Positions 58,799 through 64,000 of a stretch of 64,000 nt of DNA are shown here, piece by piece. The stretch spans positions 379,991 to 443,990 of the forward strand of contig JAURWE010000058.1 in NCBI GenBank assembly GCA_030655075.1, in the 5' to 3' direction. Source of the DNA: Pararhizobium sp. (lineage in GTDB: Bacteria; Pseudomonadota; Alphaproteobacteria; Rhizobiales; Rhizobiaceae). The notes below the pieces were generated by a model. It was not told where the DNA came from, made no database searches, and saw only the letters and a program-made list of their open reading frames with translations. A program made the position numbers and the translations under genes. The number at the start of each line of letters is the position of its first letter. The stretch's first letter is position 1.

Positions 58799-59803
58799 TC
58801 AGGTGCGGTTCGGCAGAACCCGGTCCGGCGGCCGGTGGCCGTCGAAGAAGGTGCGGATGTTGATCACCACCTTCTCGCCCATGTCGATCCGGCCTTCGAG
58901 CGTCGCCGAACTCATGTGCGGCAACAGCACGACCTTGCCCTCGGTGGCGAGCTTCACCAGCTTCGAATTGACCGCTGGTTCGTTTTCGAACACGTCGAGA
59001 CCCGCACCGGCAATCTTGCCCTCGCGCAGGCATTTTACCAGCGCCGCCTCGTCGATGATGCCGCCGCGTGCCGTGTTGACGATATAGCTGGTCGGCTGCA
59101 TCAGCTCGAGCCGCCGTGCCGACAGCAGATGGTAGGTCGCAGGGGTCGATGGGCAGTTGACCGAGATGATATCGACCCGCGCCAGCATCTGGTCGAGGCT
59201 GTCCCAATAGGTCGCCTCCAGCGCCTCTTCCGTGGCAACATTGACCCGATTGCGGTTGTGATAGTGGATCGACAGGCCGAAGGCCTTGGCCCGCCTCGCA
59301 ACGGCGGTACCAATCCGGCCCATGCCGACGATGCCGATGCGTTTGCCGGAAATCCGCCGTCCGAGCATCCAGGTCGGCGACCAGCCCGCCCATTCGCCGC
59401 GCCGGTCGGTGAGAATATTGGCGCCCTCGGCCAGCCTGCGCGGCACGGCAAGGATCAGCGCCATGGCCATGTCGGCCGTGTCCTCGGTCAGCACGTTCGG
59501 TGTGTTGGTGACAGTAATACCCTTCTTGGCGGCGGCATCGACATCGATATGATCAAACCCGTTGGAAAAGCTGGCGATCAGCTTCAGTTGCGGCCCGGCC
59601 TGCTCGATCAGCGCCGCATCGATCCGGTCGGTGACGGTTGGCACCAGCACGTCGGCGGTTTTCACCGCCGCCACCAGTTCCGGCTGGGTGCGCGGCGTGT
59701 CGTCGATATTCAGCTGCGCATCGAACAGTTCCCGCATGCGGGTCTCGACGGCATCAGGCAATTTCCGCGTGATATAGACGTTCGGCTTTTTTTTGTTTGT
59801 CAT
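58799..59803 (-). CDS. 2-Hydroxyacid dehydrogenase (D-glycerate/glyoxylate-hydroxypyruvate reductase type)
   Basis: A 334-residue NAD(P)-dependent D-isomer dehydrogenase. The Rossmann motif GIVGMGRIGTAVARR is present, together with the catalytic Arg (VNTARGG), Glu (FENEP) and His (LPHMSSAT) of the family. The family often reduces glyoxylate and hydroxypyruvate or oxidises D-glycerate. I chose the ATG at 59803; a start at 59968 would add 55 unrelated residues. It runs convergent with the moeB-like gene. Confidence 0.9.
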   Translation of the reverse strand: MTNKKKPNVYITRKLPDAVETRMRELFDAQLNIDDTPRTQPELVAAVKTADVLVPTVTDRIDAALIEQAGPQLKLIASFSNGFDHIDVDAAAKKGITVTNTPNVLTEDTADMAMALILAVPRRLAEGANILTDRRGEWAGWSPTWMLGRRISGKRIGIVGMGRIGTAVARRAKAFGLSIHYHNRNRVNVATEEALEATYWDSLDQMLARVDIISVNCPSTPATYHLLSARRLELMQPTSYIVNTARGGIIDEAALVKCLREGKIAGAGLDVFENEPAVNSKLVKLATEGKVVLLPHMSSATLEGRIDMGEKVVINIRTFFDGHRPPDRVLPNRT

Positions 59804-59992
59804 CGCTGCTCGGCGCCTTGTTGACGGGTCCTTAACCAAGATGCGCGATCTTGTCCCTAGAGCGCAATTTCTATCAGACCCGGTGGGGAAGACAAACAAA
59901 ACTCGCAGAGGCCGGTGTGCGTTTGCGAACCGTCCGGCCGGGGCCCGTGCTGATTGCGCATTGCCCATGTAACGTCGGGAAACGGATCTGTC

Positions 59993-60532
59993 ATGCGTAA
60001 GTCTCTCTCAAAATTGACCATGATCGTTGCAGCCTGCGGGATCGCGCTGACGGGTGCCACATCGGCCGCCAACGCCCAGGCCGCCAAGGGCGCCAGCGGC
60101 CTGCCCTTGCCGCGCTTCGTCAGCCTGAAATCGAAGAGCGTCAATCTGAGGGTCGGCCCGAGCCTCGATTATGCCGTGGCCTGGCGCTACATGAAGTCCG
60201 GCCTGCCGGTGGAAATCATCCAGGAATATGACAACTGGCGCCGCATCCGCGATGCCGAGGGCACGGAAGGCTGGGTCAACCAGGCGCTGCTGTCGGGCGA
60301 TCGCACTGCCGTCGCTGCCCCGTGGATGCGTGGCAAGGGCGAGGGTGTCTTCGTCAACATGCGCCGCGACGCCAAGGAAGGCAGCACCATCATTGCCCGC
60401 GTCGAGCCGGGTGCTGTCGTCCACGTCGGCGAGTGCACCGGCCAATGGTGCCATGTCGACGCCAAGGGCGTAGACGGCTGGATGTCGCAAGACGAGATTT
60501 GGGGCGCCTATCCGGGCGAAGCCTTCAAGTAA
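59993..60532 (+). CDS. Secreted SH3b domain protein
   Basis: A 179-residue exported protein with a signal peptide (about 1-28, TSAANAQAA) and two bacterial SH3 (SH3b) domains: about 44-105 (SKSVNLRVGPSLDYAVAWRY ... NWRRIRDAEGTEGWV) and about 115-172 (GVFVNMRRDAKEGSTI ... GQWCHVDAKGVDGWM). SH3b proteins typically bind cell wall or other surface components. No catalytic domain is attached, so the role is unknown. The ATG at 59993 begins directly with the signal peptide. Confidence 0.87.
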   Translation: MRKSLSKLTMIVAACGIALTGATSAANAQAAKGASGLPLPRFVSLKSKSVNLRVGPSLDYAVAWRYMKSGLPVEIIQEYDNWRRIRDAEGTEGWVNQALLSGDRTAVAAPWMRGKGEGVFVNMRRDAKEGSTIIARVEPGAVVHVGECTGQWCHVDAKGVDGWMSQDEIWGAYPGEAFK

Positions 60533-60551
60533 GGCCCAGCCGGAACGCGGA

Positions 60552-61544
60552 TTAGACCAGACCGGCGTCTTTGGCGGCCTTGGCAAGAGATGCCATTGGG
60601 CGCGGACCGATCTGCGAAATGACGATCCCGGCGGCAAGGCTGCCGAGATTGCCGCAATCGGCAAGCGACCGCCCCTGCGTATAGCCGTAGAGGAAACCGG
60701 CTGCGTAAAGATCGCCAGCCCCGGTCGTATCGACCACCTGATGCACAGGCGTTGCCTCGACCTTGACGCGTTCCTCGCCACGAATGACGATCGAGCCGTC
60801 CTCGCTCATGGTTACGGCCGCAAGTTTACAATCCTTGGCCAGCATCGACAGCGCATGTTCGAAATCTTGCGTCTCGTAGAGCGCTAAGGCCTCGGCACGG
60901 TTGGCAAAAACGATGTCGACGGTGCCCGAGCGCATCAAATCGAGGAATTCGCTGCGGTAGCGATCGACGCAAAAGCTGTCGGAGAGCGTCATCGACACCT
61001 CGCGGCCATGGGCATGGGCAATCTTGGCGCAGGCGCGGATGGCATCTTTGGCCAGCGGCGGGTCCCAGAGATAGCCCTCGAAATAGGTGACTTTGGCATT
61101 GGCGACCACATCGGCCTCGACATCCTCAGGGCCCAGTTCGACGCAGGCGCCGAGATAGGTGTTCATCGAACGCTCGCCATCCTCGGTAACGAAGATCATC
61201 GAGCGGGCGGTTGGGGGAAACGTGTCGAGCGGCTTGGTTTGGAAGTGCACGCCCTGCGCCTGGATATCATGGGCAAAGATCTCGCCCAGCTGGTCATTGG
61301 CGACCTTGCCGAAATAGGCGGTCTTGCCGCCGAAATTGGCCACGCCCGCCGCCGTGTTGCCGGCACTGCCGCCGGACGCCTCAAGCGCTGGCCCCATGCG
61401 CGAATAGAGCAGCTCCGCCCGCTCCGCATCGATCAGGTTCATCGCACCCTTGCGAATCTCGTTGCTTGAGAGAAAGTCATCGTCGCAGCGCGCAATGATA
61501 TCAACGATCGCGTTTCCGATGGTCAGCACGTCAAATGTGGTCAT
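60552..61544 (-). CDS. PfkB-family adenosine kinase
   Basis: A 330-residue ribokinase-fold sugar kinase. The N-terminal GNAIVDIIARCDDDFL and the catalytic signature VDTTGAGDLYAAGFL (GAGD) are complete; GGSAGNTAAGVANFGG binds substrate. The sequence style is that of adenosine kinases in alphaproteobacteria, for which I would give moderate weight over other nucleoside or sugar substrates. The frame extends to 61790 but that part is non-coding repeat DNA; 61544 has a direct ATG. Confidence 0.88.
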   Translation of the reverse strand: MTTFDVLTIGNAIVDIIARCDDDFLSSNEIRKGAMNLIDAERAELLYSRMGPALEASGGSAGNTAAGVANFGGKTAYFGKVANDQLGEIFAHDIQAQGVHFQTKPLDTFPPTARSMIFVTEDGERSMNTYLGACVELGPEDVEADVVANAKVTYFEGYLWDPPLAKDAIRACAKIAHAHGREVSMTLSDSFCVDRYRSEFLDLMRSGTVDIVFANRAEALALYETQDFEHALSMLAKDCKLAAVTMSEDGSIVIRGEERVKVEATPVHQVVDTTGAGDLYAAGFLYGYTQGRSLADCGNLGSLAAGIVISQIGPRPMASLAKAAKDAGLV

Positions 61545-61634
61545 GAAGAAAAATGTCCGGTTGTCGTTGAGAGCCGGTTTCTGGTCATAGCGGTTTTTTC
61601 GTTTCGAGCAAGCGTTGCGGGCATCTCCATCTTT

Positions 61635-61739
61635 TCCTCCCCCTTGTGGGGAGGGTGCCCGCAGGGCCGGGAGGGGTTCTTTTTCGTGTCCGTGTCCGTG
61701 GCCTTCCCCTCCCCAACCCTCCCCACAAGGGGAAGGGAG
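61635..61739. repeat. Large inverted repeat, probable rhizobial intergenic palindrome
   Basis: The left arm ends at 61656 and the right arm starts at 61716. Both share the 17-bp CCCCTTGTGGGGAGGGT in inverted orientation, extended to about 22 bases with small gaps, around a spacer of about 59 bases. The core itself is a short hairpin (CCCCTTGTGGGG). Similar CCCCTTGTGGGGAGGG elements are, in my knowledge, scattered between genes in rhizobial chromosomes. No coding part is carried. Confidence 0.75.
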
Positions 61740-61787
61740 CGACCTCTGCTGATCTCGCCCCATGGAAAAAAGAACACCGTGCTGACG

Positions 61788-61821
61788 CAAAAACCCCAGC
61801 CGCAGGGAACGGCCGGGGTTT
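61788..61821 (-). terminator. Terminator after the Gly/Tyr-rich protein gene
   Basis: On the minus strand AAACCCCGGCCG and CGGCTGGGGTTT pair with one mismatch, with a 7-base loop and a T run after the stem. It is 43 bases after the gene end. Confidence 0.75.
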
Positions 61822-61863
61822 CGTGACTGGAGGTCAATTCAACCTGTTGGTCAGGCCGAAAAA

Positions 61864-62148
61864 TCAATGGCAGACCTTGATCTTCTTCCAGACCGGGTTG
61901 CCGTAGCTGTCCCAGCGCTTGACCTTCTTGAAGAAGCATTCCTGCTGGTAATAATCGTTCTGCTGGTAATGCTTCTTGTAGTGTTTCTTGTGGCCGTAGC
62001 CGTGGCCGTAATCATTGTCGTAGCCGCCGACGGTGACATAGCCGTTGCCATTGCCGAAGCCGAAGGAATAACCGCCGGCCTGGGACGGGGCGGCGAAGGT
62101 GACAGTGGCGACGGTGGCGACGATGGCCGAAAGGATGAACTTGCGCAT
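61864..62148 (-). CDS. Small secreted Gly/Tyr/His-rich protein
   Basis: A 94-residue exported protein: signal peptide about 1-24 (FAAPSQAGG), a low-complexity Gly/Tyr/His/Asn middle (YSFGFGNGNGYVTVGGYD, then repeated HKKHYKKHY), and a compact C-terminal end with two cysteines (QECFFKKVKRW...KKIKVCH) that may form a disulfide. Function unknown; the His and Tyr content could suit metal binding but nothing proves it. GGAGAG precedes the ATG at 62148; a longer frame to 62433 overlaps the tRNA on the other strand and is rejected. It lies directly before tRNA-Arg on the opposite strand. Confidence 0.85.
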   Translation of the reverse strand: MRKFILSAIVATVATVTFAAPSQAGGYSFGFGNGNGYVTVGGYDNDYGHGYGHKKHYKKHYQQNDYYQQECFFKKVKRWDSYGNPVWKKIKVCH

Positions 62149-62337
62149 GATGGTCTCTCCTGATCTCTTGGAAGCCGTGATTGGCTCCGATGACCAGACA
62201 ATCGCACGAGCAGGACCGGCGCGCTGTTCCCGGCGGAACAGGGGCTGAATTATCTTGGGCGACCGCCAGCAAAATCGGGGCCGCAACCCAAAAACGCTTG
62301 GCTTCGTCCGCGCGCTTTTGTATGGCTGCTGACGAGC

Positions 62338-62414
62338 GGTCCCATAGCTCAGCAGGATAGAGCGCAGGATTCCTAATCCTGAGGCCATTGGTTCGAATCC
62401 AATTGGGATCACCA
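62338..62414 (+). tRNA. tRNA-Arg (anticodon CCT)
   Basis: 77 bases including an encoded CCA end. The acceptor stem GGTCCCA/TGGGATC has one G-T pair, with discriminator A. The D arm is GCTCAGCAGGATAGAGC. The anticodon arm is CAGGA-TTCCTAA-TCCTG with anticodon CCT, reading AGG. The T arm is TTGGTTCGAATCCAA. It stands alone between the secreted-protein gene and dxr. Confidence 0.97.
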
Positions 62415-62538
62415 CCCCGCCTGCCCGACGCATGTCCCCATCACATCAGGTCATCGCAGCCGGAAATCGAGCGACTGCCTTGTTGCGCGGCGGATTCGGC
62501 TGTAGAGGCTGGAGTGAACAGGCAAATCGGGATCACGC

Positions 62539-63711
62539 ATGGCAACCGGCGCAGGCGGCAAAAGCCGCATCACGATACTGGGCTCGACGGGCTCGATCGG
62601 CACCAGCACGCTGGACGTGATTTCGCACTTTGGCGGCCGCGACCGGTTCGAGATTGCGGCGCTCACCGGCAGCGGCAATATTGCGCTTCTGGCCGCACAG
62701 GCACTGGCAACCGGGGCAAAACTTGCCGTCACCGCCGACGAGGATCAATACGCCAATCTGAAGGACGCGCTCAACGGCAGCGGCATCGCCGTGGCAGCCG
62801 GGCGCAGCGGCCTGATCGAGGCGGCCGAGATGGAGGCCGGCTGGGTGATGGCGGCGATCGTCGGCAATGCCGGCCTTGCCCCGACGCTGGCGGCCGCCCG
62901 GCGCGGCGCCGATATCGCGCTTGCCAACAAGGAATGCCTGGTCTCGGCCGGCCCGCTCTTCATCGATGCGGTGCGCAAAGGCGGCGGCCGGCTTCTGCCT
63001 GTCGACAGCGAACACAATGCGATTTTCCAGGTGCTGGAGGAGCACCAGCGCCACGCGGTCGAGCGCATCATCCTGACGGCGTCAGGCGGGCCGTTCCGGC
63101 GCTCGACACTGGACGAGATGGCCCAGGTGACGGCGGCGACCGCCCGCGCCCACCCCAACTGGTCGATGGGCCTGAAAATCTCCATCGACAGCGCCTCGAT
63201 GTTCAACAAGGCCTTGGAGATGATCGAGGCCCGGCATCTGTTTTCACTGGAGCCGGAGCAGATTGAGGTCATCGTGCATCCGCAGTCGGTGATCCACTCG
63301 ATGGTCGCCTATACGGACGGCTCGGTTCTGGCCCAGCTCGGCATGCCCGACATGCGCACCGCCATCGGCTATGCCCTATCGCATCCGCGCCGCGCCAGCC
63401 TGCCGGTCGAGCGGCTGGATTTTGCAAAACTCTCACGGCTGGATTTCGAGGCGCCGGACGAGACGCGCTTTCCCGCCCTCAGGCTGGCGCGGCTGGCCAT
63501 GCAGCGCGGCGGCGTTCAGGGTGCGGTGCTGAACGGCGCCAAGGAAGTGGCGCTGGAAGCCTTCATCGACGGCCGCACCGGTTTTCTGACCATGGCCGAA
63601 ATCGTCGAGGATGTAATGGAGCAGTTGGCCGGACTGCCGGCGGCCGCGACGATGGACGATGTGTTCGCCGCCGACGAAAAAGCCCGGCAACTGGCGGTCG
63701 GGCTTCTCTGA
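62539..63711 (+). CDS. dxr: 1-Deoxy-D-xylulose 5-phosphate reductoisomerase
   Basis: Second step of the MEP pathway: converts 1-deoxy-D-xylulose 5-phosphate to 2-C-methyl-D-erythritol 4-phosphate with NADPH. The 390-residue protein has the NADPH-binding motif GSTGSIGTSTLDVI, LANKECLVSAG, the metal/substrate segment PVDSEHNAIFQ and the flexible loop with SGGPFR, all intact. It makes the isoprenoid precursors. It is convergent with hemA, with 21 bases between their stops. Confidence 0.97.
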   Translation: MATGAGGKSRITILGSTGSIGTSTLDVISHFGGRDRFEIAALTGSGNIALLAAQALATGAKLAVTADEDQYANLKDALNGSGIAVAAGRSGLIEAAEMEAGWVMAAIVGNAGLAPTLAAARRGADIALANKECLVSAGPLFIDAVRKGGGRLLPVDSEHNAIFQVLEEHQRHAVERIILTASGGPFRRSTLDEMAQVTAATARAHPNWSMGLKISIDSASMFNKALEMIEARHLFSLEPEQIEVIVHPQSVIHSMVAYTDGSVLAQLGMPDMRTAIGYALSHPRRASLPVERLDFAKLSRLDFEAPDETRFPALRLARLAMQRGGVQGAVLNGAKEVALEAFIDGRTGFLTMAEIVEDVMEQLAGLPAAATMDDVFAADEKARQLAVGLL

Positions 63712-63732
63712 CACCGGAAAACGTGGATCGTC

Positions 63733-64000
63733 TCAGGCAACGGCGCGCGACAGCGCGCAGCGCGACCAGAGCTGGTGCAGCGACGAGACCAGATGATCGA
63801 TATCCGCATCCGAATGGAACGGCGTCGGCGTGATGCGCAGGCGCTCCGTCTTCTTCGGAACCGTCGGGTAGTTGATCGGCTGCACGTAGATGCCGCAATT
63901 GTCGAGCAACAGATCGGAAATCCACTTGCACTTGGCGGCATCGCCGACGATGACCGGCACGATATGGCTCGGGTTGGCCAGATGCGGAATGCCGTTCTTG
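63733..64000 (-). CDS. hemA: 5-Aminolevulinate synthase, 3' end only (cut by window edge)
   Basis: The last 88 codons or so of a PLP-dependent 5-aminolevulinate synthase, which condenses glycine and succinyl-CoA in the alphaproteobacterial haem pathway. Visible are HIVPVIVGDAAKCKWISD, the NYPTVPKKTERLRITPTPFHS signature of the C-terminal domain (given here in parts: NYPTVP and RITPTPFHS), and a short tail ending SRAVA. The N-terminal and lysine active-site regions lie beyond the window. The identification is firm from these C-terminal motifs. Confidence 0.93.
   Translation of the reverse strand, partial: KNGIPHLANPSHIVPVIVGDAAKCKWISDLLLDNCGIYVQPINYPTVPKKTERLRITPTPFHSDADIDHLVSSLHQLWSRCALSRAVA

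Larger units (their letters stand above)
61545..61863. other. Gap between adenosine kinase and the Gly/Tyr-rich protein gene
   Basis: 319 bases without a gene. They hold the inverted repeat at 61635-61739 and the terminator of the downstream minus-strand gene at 61788-61821. I see no clear promoter for adenosine kinase. Confidence 0.65.

Noticed and set aside
62205..62230. Possible EcfG promoter before the Gly/Tyr-rich secreted protein (GGAAC at 62230-62226 on the minus strand)
   Set aside because: The -10 side reads CGTG at spacing 17, not CGTT, so it falls short of the exact motifs found elsewhere.
63733..63960. Separate small gene starting at 63960
   Set aside because: The frame continues to the window edge and encodes the C-terminal part of 5-aminolevulinate synthase, so the apparent start is internal.
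1..64000. CRISPR arrays, insertion sequences, prophage or integrative elements
   Set aside because: No regularly spaced direct repeats, transposase, integrase or phage genes were seen, and gene content is of core type throughout.

Overview
The window is a stretch of chromosome from an alphaproteobacterium of the Rhizobiaceae (Rhizobium/Agrobacterium/Sinorhizobium type). I infer this from gene content and order: hprK-chvG-chvI next to pckA, the ActS/ActR redox pair, an imuA-imuB-dnaE2 cassette with an alphaproteobacterial LexA box, a his operon carrying a DUF2628 gene, a DUF1402 and a DUF992 protein, and a small-RNA locus between polA and a marR-type gene. The DNA is GC rich and evenly coding. 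I saw no insertion sequence, prophage, CRISPR array or clear island, so this is mostly core genome. The species cannot be named from what is visible.

Layout. 1-3 kb: end of hprK and the ChvG/ChvI acid/envelope two-component system, divergent from pckA. 4.7-6.5 kb: ribosome rescue (arfB), BON-LysM protein (kbp-like), alkB. 6.5-11.2 kb, minus strand: hisB-DUF2628-hisH-hisA-hisF-hisE-coaA. 11.3-13.3 kb: hslVU protease. 13.5-18.6 kb: DUF1402 secreted protein, a P450, an unknown secreted protein, a hydantoinase/oxoprolinase-type protein. 18.7-22.4 kb: malate synthase G, L,D-transpeptidase, mmcB. 22.4-30.4 kb, minus strand: a YnjBCD-type ABC transporter, hrpB and actS/actR in one tightly packed run. 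30.7-36.5 kb: SOS mutasome imuA-imuB-dnaE2. 36.7-42.6 kb: purU, then an RND efflux operon with its TetR regulator. 42.9-46.8 kb: polA, a predicted small RNA, a MarR regulator. 46.8-52.6 kb: M20 peptidase, a small stress-gene cluster, PBP1a. 52.6-58.8 kb: dnaK-dnaJ, GST, recF, moeB-like. 58.8-64 kb: 2-hydroxyacid dehydrogenase, SH3b protein, adenosine kinase, a Gly/Tyr-rich secreted protein, tRNA-Arg(CCT), dxr, and the 3' end of hemA.

The most informative signals are regulatory. Three exact GGAAC-N16-CGTT motifs, the form expected for the EcfG general-stress sigma factor, lie within 1.7 kb. Two are divergent and face a 49-codon TTG-start membrane protein and a PfpI/DJ-1 protein; the third faces a 98-residue orphan protein. 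An exact GAAC-N7-GAAC LexA box sits at imuA, an exact TTAA-N7-TTAA CtrA box sits at the PBP1a gene, and near-perfect palindromes lie upstream of the marR gene and the RND operon. A roughly 149-nt three-hairpin transcript with its own promoter and terminator is predicted between polA and marR. These are sequence readings and have not been tested.

I found no obviously new multi-gene system. The best candidates for new biology are the EcfG cluster with its tiny membrane protein and orphan protein, and a DUF1402 protein whose motifs suggest a lysozyme-like fold.
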